A DNA stretch of 64,000 nt from Promethearchaeota archaeon. Lineage in GTDB: Archaea > Asgardarchaeota > Lokiarchaeia > Sigyniarchaeales > SOKP01. Each line of letters opens with the position of its first letter. Position 1 is the first letter of the stretch. Position numbers and translations under genes: made by a program. This document shows positions 38,140 to 47,921 of the stretch, piece by piece. A model generated the notes under the pieces. That model did no database searches. It saw only the letters and a list, made by a program, of their open reading frames with translations, and was not told where the DNA came from. The stretch spans positions 1-64,000 of the forward strand of contig JAGXNS010000004.1 of assembly GCA_019894855.1 (NCBI GenBank). The letters are read 5' to 3'.

Positions 38140-39918
38140 GTGGAAAATTCAGAGATAACGCGATTATTATGGACTTTTACCCTTGAAAATTCAGTGAAAT
38201 TTGGAGGTAAACCCAATGTAAAAGCTGTATTAGGAAAACTTTTAGGGCAAAACCAAGAGCTAAGAAATCAAATAAAAATTATTAAACCGATTCTAGATGA
38301 AATCGCCTTAGAAGTCTCCAAATTAACTCTTCAAGAACAAGAAGCAAGGTTACTAAAGTTAAAACCCGAAGCTTTAGAGAAAAAGGTGTCAAAGAAAGAA
38401 AAGAAAGCATTACCAGAATTACCTAATACTCAGAATTACGATAAAATTGTGATGCGTTTAGCACCATATCCAAGCGGGGCTTTACATATTGGAAACGCAA
38501 GAATGGTAGTCTTGAACAGCGAATATACCAAAAAATACAACGGGGACTTAATACTTTTCTTTGATGATACGATTGGAAGTCCAAAATCATTGAGAAATAC
38601 CTCTAAAGCTAAATATGTGCTCCCTGAAGCTTATAAGTTAATAGAGGATGGACTAAAGTGGTTAGATATTACTTACTCAAAAGTTTATTACAAAAGTAAA
38701 CGACTTGAAATTTATTATGAGTACTGCGAAAAACTTATTCAAGATAATATTGCATATGTTTGTTTTTGTACCGCAGCAGAATTTAAAAATAAATACAAAG
38801 ATCGTAAATTAGATTGTCCACATAGAAATCACACATTATCCTTTAACTTAAAAGAATGGAAAAATATGTTAAATGGGAAATATCATGAAACTGAAGTTGT
38901 TGTAAGGTTGAAAACTGGGATGAAGTATAAAGATCCTGCAATACGAGATCAAATTATTATGAGAATATCCGAAGCTGAACACCCCCGAGTAGGCACTAAA
39001 TATTTGGTTTGGCCGATGTTGGAGTTTTCTTGGGCGATTGATGATTATCTTATTGGTGTTTCTCACATACTTAGAGGGTCCGATTTAGTTAAAGAGGATG
39101 TAATAGAAGATTTTATATGGGACCATTTCGGATGGAAAAAGGCAGAGTTTATCCATTATGGGCGTTTAAATTTTTCGGGATTGAGTAAAAATGAAGAAAA
39201 TCTATTAAGTAAAACAAAAGCTCGAAATAATATAGCTAATGGCACCTATAGTGGCTGGGACGACCCTCGTACATGGAGTCTTCAATCGCTAAAAATGAGA
39301 GGTATTGAACCAAAAGCTTTAAAAGACTCCCTATTAGACTTAGGATTATCTATTAATGCTATTAATTTTTCGGTTAACTGGTTATATTCAAAGAATAAAA
39401 ATATTATTGATGAGCTTTCAAATAGATATTTCTTCGTAGAAGAACCAGTGATAATTGAAATTAGCGATGTTCCATTTTCAGACTTCATAGCTGAGCCTTT
39501 GTTACAACCTACCAACCCACAAAAAGGAAGGAGAAAAATTAAAGTTGATGCTATAAACAATAAATTGTTGATTTTAATATCTCGAGCAGATATGGTTAAA
39601 CTCAATGTCGATCAAATAATACGCCTAAAAGATCTTATAAACATTCAAATAACATCTATAAGGGTAAACGATGGTAAAACTCAAGCTCGTTTCCACAGCT
39701 CCGATTTAAATCGGGATTATAGTATAATACATTGGGTACCCAAAAAAGAAAATGTAAACGTTTCAATCATAAAACCCGATGGAACAGTGTCTAAGGGAAA
39801 CGGAGAAAAAAGTCTTCAAAACATACCGTTGAATAAACCCATCCAGTTCGAAAGATATGGATTTGTAAATCCCATTAAGTGGGAAAATCAGACACTGATT
39901 TGCTACTTTACACATTGA
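38140..39918 (+). CDS. gltX: glutamyl-tRNA synthetase, archaeal type (GTG start)
   Basis: APYPSGALHIGNARM (HIGH-like), FSGLSKNEENLLSKTKARNNIANGTYSGWDDPRTWSLQSLKMRGI. Confidence 0.9.
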   Translation: MENSEITRLLWTFTLENSVKFGGKPNVKAVLGKLLGQNQELRNQIKIIKPILDEIALEVSKLTLQEQEARLLKLKPEALEKKVSKKEKKALPELPNTQNYDKIVMRLAPYPSGALHIGNARMVVLNSEYTKKYNGDLILFFDDTIGSPKSLRNTSKAKYVLPEAYKLIEDGLKWLDITYSKVYYKSKRLEIYYEYCEKLIQDNIAYVCFCTAAEFKNKYKDRKLDCPHRNHTLSFNLKEWKNMLNGKYHETEVVVRLKTGMKYKDPAIRDQIIMRISEAEHPRVGTKYLVWPMLEFSWAIDDYLIGVSHILRGSDLVKEDVIEDFIWDHFGWKKAEFIHYGRLNFSGLSKNEENLLSKTKARNNIANGTYSGWDDPRTWSLQSLKMRGIEPKALKDSLLDLGLSINAINFSVNWLYSKNKNIIDELSNRYFFVEEPVIIEISDVPFSDFIAEPLLQPTNPQKGRRKIKVDAINNKLLILISRADMVKLNVDQIIRLKDLINIQITSIRVNDGKTQARFHSSDLNRDYSIIHWVPKKENVNVSIIKPDGTVSKGNGEKSLQNIPLNKPIQFERYGFVNPIKWENQTLICYFTH

Positions 39919-40012
39919 ATTGACAATATTTTTTTTTACGCATTATCCTTTTAAACCAGAAATAATAATAAACTATAACAAGTATATCTTGAAACCTTAA
40001 TTTGTTGTAAGA

Positions 40013-41116
40013 ATGAATGAGAAGGATAAAATAGACAATTCGAACGAAATTAAGCTAAGATGGTCGTATTGTCCTATATGTGGAACTAAAATCCCGGAAG
40101 TGAAGAATATTAAATTTTGCACCAAATGTGGTGTGGATTTAATCTACATCAATACCCATATGAGGATGCCTCCTCGTAACAATACAATATCTTTAGGTCC
40201 TCGGACTTCGACTACCTACCAACCTTACAGTTTCAGATCTCCTCGACCTCCAAGAAAGAGACTCTCACAAGAGAATCTCTTAAATCTAAAAGAAGAGAAG
40301 TTATGGGGTAGTTTCGCTTCTATTGGCATGACTGCGGCTGCTTTTCTCTTAATGAACTCTATAGCAATTTTAGCAGTTATCGTATTTGTATTTTTTTCAT
40401 TTAACTTAGATACTATATATGACATCTTAGCCAATCCGTATCTAATTATTTTTAGTTCTTTTATCGAGTTAATTTTGTTTATTGTTCCAATGTTATATAT
40501 TGGCAAGTACCTAAAAAAACCAAATTTAAATAATCGATTGATACTCTTAGGATTTACTGTTAAAGGTTTTAACAATAAAAGAATATTGAAAGAAATTCTT
40601 ATAGGTTTCGGTTTTGCGATTCTTGGAGTATTTTTAGTCTTTTGCGTGTCTTTTCTAATAGAGGTTATTTTAACAGTTATTTTTGGGTACGAAATAGTAC
40701 ATGATATTCTTGGGACTTCTGGTGAAGTGGATGTTCTCATTACATCTTCTGATGTACTCACTATCTTTTGGTTAGTCATTATAATGATATTAATAATAGG
40801 AACATCAGAGGAGGTGCTTTTCAGAGGATTTTTACAAAAGGGACTAGTACGCAGTCTAGGTAAAAATTGGGGTATATTAATTACAGCATTAATATTTTCT
40901 TCAATTCACTTAATAGGAATATTCTTATTTCCAGAATCTTTGACTACCTTCTTAGTCTCATTGCTCCTCAACTTCTTTCCATTTTTCGCGATTTCCATTT
41001 TGCTTGGATTGCTATATAACTGGAGGAAAGAAAATTTAATTGCAGTTATGATAACTCACGGCGTTTATAATGCGTTAACCATCATCATTTCATTTTTAGT
41101 ATTCAGTTCTTTTTAA
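40013..41116 (+). CDS. CPBP intramembrane metalloprotease with N-terminal zinc ribbon
   Basis: CPICGTKIPEVKNIKFCTKCG; GTSEEVLFRGFL (EExxxR), SSIHLIGIF, ITHGVYN. Confidence 0.9.
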   Translation: MNEKDKIDNSNEIKLRWSYCPICGTKIPEVKNIKFCTKCGVDLIYINTHMRMPPRNNTISLGPRTSTTYQPYSFRSPRPPRKRLSQENLLNLKEEKLWGSFASIGMTAAAFLLMNSIAILAVIVFVFFSFNLDTIYDILANPYLIIFSSFIELILFIVPMLYIGKYLKKPNLNNRLILLGFTVKGFNNKRILKEILIGFGFAILGVFLVFCVSFLIEVILTVIFGYEIVHDILGTSGEVDVLITSSDVLTIFWLVIIMILIIGTSEEVLFRGFLQKGLVRSLGKNWGILITALIFSSIHLIGIFLFPESLTTFLVSLLLNFFPFFAISILLGLLYNWRKENLIAVMITHGVYNALTIIISFLVFSSF

Positions 41117-41134
41117 CAAAAAACAAGAAATTCG

Positions 41135-42031
41135 ATGAGTATATTAGAAAAATTCTATCAAAGAACCAAAGGTATCGAAGCTAAAATAGGTATTGGACTA
41201 GGAGATTCAGAGGTTCATAATGATAAAATCTTAGAAGCTGCAATATCAGCTTTAAAACCAAAGTGTAATTCATTTTTTTTCTTTGGAAGAAGAAAATCAA
41301 TCGATCATATCGCTAATAATAAACTCTTTAGTAAAAATAAAAAAATTATTACTTTAGTTGAATCAGATGAACCCACATCTGAAATTCTCAATTATCTTAA
41401 AACTAATCAAATTTCAAGTGTTGTGAGAGGAAGTTTAGGTTCAACCAAATTCTTACTAGGACTTCAATCCATTCTAAAAATATTAGAAATAAATCGGTTA
41501 GCGCTGTTAGAAACTTTCACAGGGTATCAGTTTTTTTTCGGACCAGTAGGTATAGACGAATGTACTGATTATGATAGCAAAATAATATTCATTAATAAAG
41601 CAATCAAGGAAATAAAAGCATTAAATTTAGAACCAAAAGTGGGTATATTAAGCGGTGGAAGAATCGGTGATATAGGAAGAAATCCAAATGTAGATAGTAG
41701 TATCGAAGAAGCTCAAAAAGTTGTAGATTATTTTAGAGATAAATTTTCGTCCCTAATGATTGAACATTCAGAGATTTTAATTGAAAATGCGATCGCTAAA
41801 AAAACTAATTTAATCATTGCTCCTGATGGGATTACAGGAAACTTAATATATCGAACTTTGGTTCACTTGGGAGGAGGTAAAGCATATGGTGCGATTTACA
41901 TGGATATTGATTGCGCAATTGTCGATACTTCCAGGGTAGGAGATATCTCTGAAATCAGAGGAGCCCTTATTTTAGCTCAAAGTCTAAGTTCTCGTTATCA
42001 ATCTAATTCCACTAAGAAATTGGCAATTTAA
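41135..42031 (+). CDS. methanogenesis marker protein 4 / MtxX-like (phosphotransacylase-like)
   Basis: GLGDSEVHNDKILEAA, VRGSLGSTKFL, LSGGRIGDIGRNPNVD, IAPDGITGNLIYRTLVHLGGGKAYGA. Confidence 0.6.
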   Translation: MSILEKFYQRTKGIEAKIGIGLGDSEVHNDKILEAAISALKPKCNSFFFFGRRKSIDHIANNKLFSKNKKIITLVESDEPTSEILNYLKTNQISSVVRGSLGSTKFLLGLQSILKILEINRLALLETFTGYQFFFGPVGIDECTDYDSKIIFINKAIKEIKALNLEPKVGILSGGRIGDIGRNPNVDSSIEEAQKVVDYFRDKFSSLMIEHSEILIENAIAKKTNLIIAPDGITGNLIYRTLVHLGGGKAYGAIYMDIDCAIVDTSRVGDISEIRGALILAQSLSSRYQSNSTKKLAI

Positions 42032-42110
42032 ATCTTGATTTATCTATACGATTAGTGTGTGAAATAGTGCATTAAGTAATTATTTTTCCTAGTAAATAAA
42101 AAAAAAAAAA

Positions 42111-42410
42111 TTAGGTTATTGCTCCAAGTAGAGTAGCTACAATAATTATAATACCGCCAATCAATACTCCAAAGACGATGACACCTACTCCAAGAATCCC
42201 CAAAAATACGGGAGTGTAATGGATTGGTCTAATACCTAGTAATATCACAAGAATAGCTAAGAGAAGAGCAACTGCACCTCCAATTGCTCCCCATCCCCAT
42301 ACTGCCAATGAAACACCTGCTATTTTTAAAACTGCTTCTATTAAAACTATAATTCCACTCGCGATTGCCGCTATTCGCATCATTACATCGGTTTCTTGAA
42401 TTTCACTCAT
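42111..42410 (-). CDS. small membrane protein
   Basis: Three hydrophobic segments. Confidence 0.65.
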   Translation of the reverse strand: MSEIQETDVMMRIAAIASGIIVLIEAVLKIAGVSLAVWGWGAIGGAVALLLAILVILLGIRPIHYTPVFLGILGVGVIVFGVLIGGIIIIVATLLGAIT

Positions 42411-42585
42411 GTTAAGACACCATAATTTAAATGCTAATTAAATAAAAAATAGACTACTTCTCCTTAAATATTTATAGCCTATTCCTCTTAAACATTTAAT
42501 ATTTTTAAGATATATTGAATTTAAATGTAGTAAAAAAAAAACAGTGGAGGTCTTAATATCTGTTCAATTTCGCTTAAAACTAAAA

Positions 42586-42659
42586 TGGGAGGAGGGGGAT
42601 TCGAACCCCCGGCCACTCGGCCCCCAGCCGAGTATCATACCAAGCTAGACCACCCTCCC
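42586..42659 (-). tRNA. tRNA-Pro (GGG)
   Basis: Reverse strand GGGAGGGTGGTCTAGCTTGGTATGATACTCGGCTGGGGGCCGAGTGGCCGGGGGTTCGAATCCCCCTCCTCCCA; anticodon loop CTGGGGG. Confidence 0.97.
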
Positions 42660-42838
42660 TTCTAAAAAAGTATGTTCTTCTTATAATTTACACAGAAAAA
42701 TTAGTCCAACTTAGATTTGTATAAATTAAAATCATAAATTCTATTTATTTTTAATGATCTCCGAAGTTCATAAAGGCAACCTTATTATTAGAGTTATACT
42801 AAATCTAAAAATAGAAAAAAATAAATTTTTTAATCTCA

Positions 42839-44365
42839 TTAAGCTTTTTCTTCATCGCGAAGTGCTTGTTTCATTATTTTACCCGTAGGGGTCGTAAGTA
42901 AATTATCTCGAAATTCGACATATTTTGGGACTTTAAAATCTGCAAGATTTTCTTTACAAAACTTTAATATTTCTTCGGTAGTCACGGATTTTCCTTCTTT
43001 TAAGACGATGAAAGCTTTGGGAAGTTCTCCATAAATTTTGTCTCGTACCCCTATAACTGTCGCCAACGAGACTGCTGGGTGTGAATAAAGTACTTCTTCG
43101 ATTTCTCTCGGATAGATATTTTCTCCACCTCGAATAATCATATCTTTTTTACGATCTGTTATGTAGAAAAAACCATCTTCGTCTATATGGCCAATATCAC
43201 CGGTATACAACCAGCTGCCTTTAAGAGTTTGAGCGTTCGCTTCTGGATTTTTAAAGTACTCTTTCATTACATTATCGCCTTTAACAAGAATTTCACCTTT
43301 TGAGTTTGGAGGAAGATCATTACCATCACTGTCTACAATTTTCATCTCATTACCAGGTAGAGGTATACCTATACTTCCTATTTTTCGCCTATCTTCTATA
43401 TCTGTAGGAATTGGATTAACTGAAGATGCACAAGTACCTTCTGTTAGACCATAGCCCTCAACAATCCTACATTTAAATGTTTCTTCGAATTCTCTGAATA
43501 CTTCGACGGGTAAAGGTGCTGCTCCACAAATTACGAATTCTAAGGAAGAAAGATCCAAATTTTCGTGGGGCATTTTAATAAGGATTGATAGTATGGTCGG
43601 AACCGCGCTGAATGTGGAAGCTTTATATTTCGATACTGTTTCCCAGTGTGTTTGGGCAGAAAATCCCGGAGTTAAAATGCAACTAGCTCCAATAGTAAAA
43701 GGCGCCATTACAGTAACTATTTGTGCGTTAACATGGAATAATGGCAAAATTAACATAAATCTGTAGTGTTCTTCAGCTTTCAGGAAATCTTTTATCATTT
43801 CAGCATTTCTTCTTATGTTGTAGTGAGTTTGTAAAACGCCTTTAGGAAACCCTGTTGTCCCTGAAGTATAAAGAATAGCGGCAGGATCATTTTTTTCGTC
43901 AATTATTACTTCTGGAGGAGCATTCTTTGATGATTTTTCCATTAATTCCCAAAAGTTTAAAGTTCCCTCAACAGATTCTCCGATAACAATTATGTGTTCT
44001 ACTTTTGGGAGGTCATCTTTAATCTCATTAATTACTGCCATTAATTTCGGGATTGTAACTATAATCCTTGCCTCTGAATGATTCACTACAAATTTAACTT
44101 CTCGAGCCTTAAACAATGCATTTACAGGACCAGTAACTGCTCCAATTTTAGGAATTCCTAGGTAGAGATAAACAAACTCGGGCATGTTTGGTAGATAAAC
44201 ACTAACTTTATCTCCTTTCCTTATTCCAAGATTGTAAAGAAAATTTGCTACTTTATTAGTTAATTCATCTATTAGGGAGTAAGAAATGGTTATATCCTCC
44301 CAATACATAAATGTTTTGTCTCCATATTTTTTTGCTTGCTTATTGACTAATTCTCTTAAATTCAT
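42839..44365 (-). CDS. acyl-CoA synthetase (AMP-forming)
   Basis: ILYTSGTTGFPKGVLQTH, GYGLTEGTCAS, YTGDIGHIDEDGFFYITDRKKDMIIRGGENIYPREIE. Confidence 0.95.
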   Translation of the reverse strand: MNLRELVNKQAKKYGDKTFMYWEDITISYSLIDELTNKVANFLYNLGIRKGDKVSVYLPNMPEFVYLYLGIPKIGAVTGPVNALFKAREVKFVVNHSEARIIVTIPKLMAVINEIKDDLPKVEHIIVIGESVEGTLNFWELMEKSSKNAPPEVIIDEKNDPAAILYTSGTTGFPKGVLQTHYNIRRNAEMIKDFLKAEEHYRFMLILPLFHVNAQIVTVMAPFTIGASCILTPGFSAQTHWETVSKYKASTFSAVPTILSILIKMPHENLDLSSLEFVICGAAPLPVEVFREFEETFKCRIVEGYGLTEGTCASSVNPIPTDIEDRRKIGSIGIPLPGNEMKIVDSDGNDLPPNSKGEILVKGDNVMKEYFKNPEANAQTLKGSWLYTGDIGHIDEDGFFYITDRKKDMIIRGGENIYPREIEEVLYSHPAVSLATVIGVRDKIYGELPKAFIVLKEGKSVTTEEILKFCKENLADFKVPKYVEFRDNLLTTPTGKIMKQALRDEEKA

Positions 44366-44559
44366 TTTAATATCCTCTTTCGTTATAAATTTCATACATC
44401 TATTTTGATGAATAGGTCTGCATTAACTTAGTATTATTTAAAATCACAAATTATATTTATGTTTAATTATCCCTTTTTTTAAAAGCAATAATTTTTAAAT
44501 TCTTTAGAGGTTTTTTATTCTTATAATTTTATTAAATTAAAACATTCTAATACTAAATT

Positions 44560-44856
44560 ATGCGCTCCAGAAAACCTTTTACCATTTTTTGGCCTCAATA
44601 TTTCGACGCAAAAAGGAGTAGATCAAAGGGAAGGCGCATATCGAAGAAGTTTGCAATAGAAAAAATAACTACAAATGATATTTTAAAAGCTGCAAAACGA
44701 TTAGGCTATGAAGCCCATTTCGAAAAAGGTTATCAATATCCTAGAACCTGGTGGGACGATCCTGGTAGAGTATCGATCAATACGAAGGGTAAAAAGAAGT
44801 CTAAAGTCTTAATAGACCTCGCTAAAGAAATTAAAAAAAATCAAACAAAAAAATAA
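44560..44856 (+). CDS. srp19: signal recognition particle 19 kDa protein
   Basis: IFWPQYFDAKRSRSKGRRISKKFAI; YPRTWWDDPGRV. Confidence 0.92.
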   Translation: MRSRKPFTIFWPQYFDAKRSRSKGRRISKKFAIEKITTNDILKAAKRLGYEAHFEKGYQYPRTWWDDPGRVSINTKGKKKSKVLIDLAKEIKKNQTKK

Positions 44857-44866
44857 ATTTGCGATT

Positions 44867-45238
44867 ATGCATGAATTCTCGTTTGCTTTTAATATATTTA
44901 AAATTGCAGAAGCTACAGCCATAAAACATAACGCTAAGAAGATAACAGAAGTTCACCTCGAAATTGGTGAATTAACACTAATTGTGCCAGAACTTCTCAA
45001 ACGCTCATTTGAAATGGCGACAACTGGTTCTATTGCCGAGGGTGCAGAATTAGTAATCGAACTGCTTCCTGGTAAAATAAGATGCAGAGATTGCGAAAAA
45101 ACTTCATCTGTCACCTTAAGCGAAGAATCACACTTAACCGGTTTACAATTATTTCAATGTAAATACTGTCAAAGTAAGAATACTGAAATTATAGACGGTA
45201 AGAAAGCCAATATTAAGAATGTCAAAATACAAGAATAA
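44867..45238 (+). CDS. hypA: HypA-like nickel metallochaperone
   Basis: N-terminal MHE; EVHLEIGELTLIVPELLKRSFE; CRDC...CKYC zinc site. Confidence 0.9.
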   Translation: MHEFSFAFNIFKIAEATAIKHNAKKITEVHLEIGELTLIVPELLKRSFEMATTGSIAEGAELVIELLPGKIRCRDCEKTSSVTLSEESHLTGLQLFQCKYCQSKNTEIIDGKKANIKNVKIQE

Positions 45239-45329
45239 GTTTTTTGATATAAATTTAAACCATCTTAAATCACAATTAATACTGATTATTAAAATTGATC
45301 TTACGTATACATCTTAAGATAAAAAGAGA

Positions 45330-45722
45330 CTACTCGCTAATCAAGATACCATTTAAAATTCCGTGTTGACCTGGCCGACTAGATATTTGTGCTTTACCTA
45401 ATTCCGTTTCCACTATTGCACCTTTAGTGAGGATATGGCGTCGATTCAAATCCTTAGAAGCAGCATTACTTTCGAATTTTAAAATCTTAACTTTTGTTGT
45501 TTTATTAGTCGTAGGATCAGTTAAATTAATGAAATTTGAGGAGAATAACTTAAGTTTATAATTTCCTCCGATCGTCCGCTGTTTCTTTTTCTTTTCAACG
45601 CCTATCTGCGTGTTAATGGGTGGTCTCTCCAATTCCCTCTTCCTTTTCTTGTGGAAGGTCTTATACTTTTTACCCGTGTACTTGCGTTTTGAACGAGCTT
45701 GTGATCTTGCGATTGTAAACAC
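45330..45722 (-). CDS. rps8e: ribosomal protein S8e (GTG start)
   Basis: GGNYKLKLFSSNF, NRRHILTKGAIVETELGKAQISSRPGQHGILNGILI. Confidence 0.92.
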   Translation of the reverse strand: MFTIARSQARSKRKYTGKKYKTFHKKRKRELERPPINTQIGVEKKKKQRTIGGNYKLKLFSSNFINLTDPTTNKTTKVKILKFESNAASKDLNRRHILTKGAIVETELGKAQISSRPGQHGILNGILISE

Positions 45723-45921
45723 CTAATAAATAATATATTTAATTATTTAAAAGGAGGATATCTTTAAAATTTTTGTATCTATTGTACTTCAATCTATAAA
45801 TATGATTATTATTATAGTTTATAATTTTTAAAAGTAAAATAGAAATAGGTAAAATTAATTTATTTAATATAACTATTAAAAATCTTAAACTAATTCTAAA
45901 ACATTTGTTGATTGATTAAAA

Positions 45922-46563
45922 ATGATGGAGAACAAATCAAAATATCCAAACTTAGATGAAGATTCTATAAAAAATATAATTAAATCGGGTACAACCACAG
46001 TAGGGATAATTGTAAAGGATGGCGTTGTAATCGGTACTGAATCTCAAGCTACTGCAGGATACACTGTAGCCACCAAAGAAGCTCAAAAATTATTTAAAAT
46101 AAATGACTATACGGCAGCTACTATTAGTGGTGGAGTTGCAGATTGCCAATATGTTGTTAATCAACTACAAGCTCTATCAAGATTAAAACAAGTAGAGGAC
46201 GATAAAGTACCCGATCCACAGTACATTGCAAGCATGACAAGGAATGTTTTGTTTAGCGGAAGATCGTACTTCTTGTGTATGATGATCATAGGAGGTTTCT
46301 CACATAAAACTAATAACGGAATTCTTTATGGCGTTGATTTATTAGGAACTTTATATGAAGAAGAAAAATTTATTTCGTTTGGTTCAGGTTCCCCATTTTC
46401 ACTAGGTGTGTTAGAAGCTGACTGGAAACCAAATTTGAATAAACCAGCAGGGATAAAATTGATAGAAACAGCGATATCAAGCTCTCGAGAAAGAGATGCT
46501 GCTTCTGGGTTTAAACTTCAAATTTGCTCTATAGATAAGACAGGATTTAAACAAGTTCAATAA
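45922..46563 (+). CDS. psmB: proteasome beta subunit
   Basis: GTTTVGIIVKDGVVIGTESQATAGYTVATKEAQKLFKI; SSSRERDAASG. Confidence 0.92.
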   Translation: MMENKSKYPNLDEDSIKNIIKSGTTTVGIIVKDGVVIGTESQATAGYTVATKEAQKLFKINDYTAATISGGVADCQYVVNQLQALSRLKQVEDDKVPDPQYIASMTRNVLFSGRSYFLCMMIIGGFSHKTNNGILYGVDLLGTLYEEEKFISFGSGSPFSLGVLEADWKPNLNKPAGIKLIETAISSSRERDAASGFKLQICSIDKTGFKQVQ

Positions 46564-46575
46564 ATTGTTAAAAAT

Positions 46576-47073
46576 TTATCTTAAATATTCATTACTACTT
46601 ATTATTAGTTTTATTTGCGTAAGCTTGTTATTCAGATAAATAAACCCATTCATCTCTTTGTTCCGGGAATCTACAATAATCCAAATTAAGTGTGTGAATT
46701 TCTTTAGACCGCTATTATGGTAATATTTCATGTTATTTTTATCTGTGCTACTAGGGGTTGTTCCAGCAGGATGAGAGTGGAGAATAGCTATTAATTTCAA
46801 GTTTTCATTTTTCATTAAATGTTCTGAAAGCTCTAAAATTTTCTGATCGTTATCTAATATAAATGATATAGTGCTTCCTATACTGGATTCTATACAATGA
46901 AAAGAAGTGCTATGGTAGTTGTAACTAAAATTACCGTTATCATTGTTAACTTCTTGAATATTCCCTAAGATAAAACCGCTAGCTTCGTTAGGGGACACTA
47001 ATTTAATACAGGTACCGATTTTTTCAACTATGGTATTACTGATATAAAAAACTATATCTTTCTCATATCTCAT
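46576..47073 (-). CDS. JAMM/MPN metalloprotease
   Basis: EASGFILG and AILHSHPAGTTPSSTD (HxHP...SxxD). Confidence 0.8.
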   Translation of the reverse strand: MRYEKDIVFYISNTIVEKIGTCIKLVSPNEASGFILGNIQEVNNDNGNFSYNYHSTSFHCIESSIGSTISFILDNDQKILELSEHLMKNENLKLIAILHSHPAGTTPSSTDKNNMKYYHNSGLKKFTHLIWIIVDSRNKEMNGFIYLNNKLTQIKLIISSNEYLR

Positions 47074-47093
47074 AATTAACTCCGAATATTAAA

Positions 47094-47792
47094 TCAGAAT
47101 AAAGTTAAAGCAGCGTTCAAAGTAGCTAACCGAGCCTTTTGATAGTTATCTCCTGAACCTATTATAATTACGTCATTTTTTTCAATTTTAACCTTAGCTT
47201 CTTCAATTTCCGATTTAAAATAATTCAATGTTTTAGGATTAATTTTAGTTTTATCTTTATCATCTTTGAAAGCTGTTTTTGTAGGAAAAAACAAATTAAT
47301 TCCATCGTAAACTAGGCAAGTGGCACCAGAACCGTTAACTTTTATAGCCGCGTCTCTTTGCTCCACCCCATTACTTAACTTCGTAGATCCTTTTTTGACT
47401 AAACAGAAATACGAGTTAACATCTTCTTGTTTAATAACAATATCTTTTAAATACTCCAAATCTGCTTTCTTTAACAAAAGAATCTTCTTATTTACTTTTG
47501 CTAAAAATTCAAAACCTTTTTGAGTTAAAACATGCCCTCTCCTCTGTATTTCACCAGCATTCAATTTTCCTTCGCTTGGAACAATTATAAATTTGGTAAC
47601 ATCTTTTAATTTATTGAATAATGACTTTACAGTTCCAGCTCCAATTTCCAATTCTTTTTGAAGTCGATATCTGCCAATCCCTTCTACATTCTCACCAAAT
47701 AGAAATAGTGACAATAAAACATGCACATAATCGAATGTTGGTTTAATAGTGGGACTTTCAAATAATGGATCTAATTCGCTCAATACATTCAT
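47094..47792 (-). CDS. wHTH protein, DUF4443-like
   Basis: N-terminal wHTH (GRYRLQKELEIGAGTVKSLFNKLKD) plus GVEQRDAAIKVNGSGATCLVYDG C-terminal domain. Confidence 0.7.
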   Translation of the reverse strand: MNVLSELDPLFESPTIKPTFDYVHVLLSLFLFGENVEGIGRYRLQKELEIGAGTVKSLFNKLKDVTKFIIVPSEGKLNAGEIQRRGHVLTQKGFEFLAKVNKKILLLKKADLEYLKDIVIKQEDVNSYFCLVKKGSTKLSNGVEQRDAAIKVNGSGATCLVYDGINLFFPTKTAFKDDKDKTKINPKTLNYFKSEIEEAKVKIEKNDVIIIGSGDNYQKARLATLNAALTLF

Positions 47793-47921
47793 ACTGTTGA
47801 TATATAATAAGAATCATATGTAAAAAAAACAGTTGGTCAAAAAAAAATATAAATTAAAATAGTTTAATACTTCTTATAAAATCAATTGTAATATTTTAAT
47901 TGAAAAACTGGCGAATGATTC

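Noticed and set aside
40225-40779. 184-aa minus-strand ORF
   Set aside because: Antisense shadow of the CPBP protease gene
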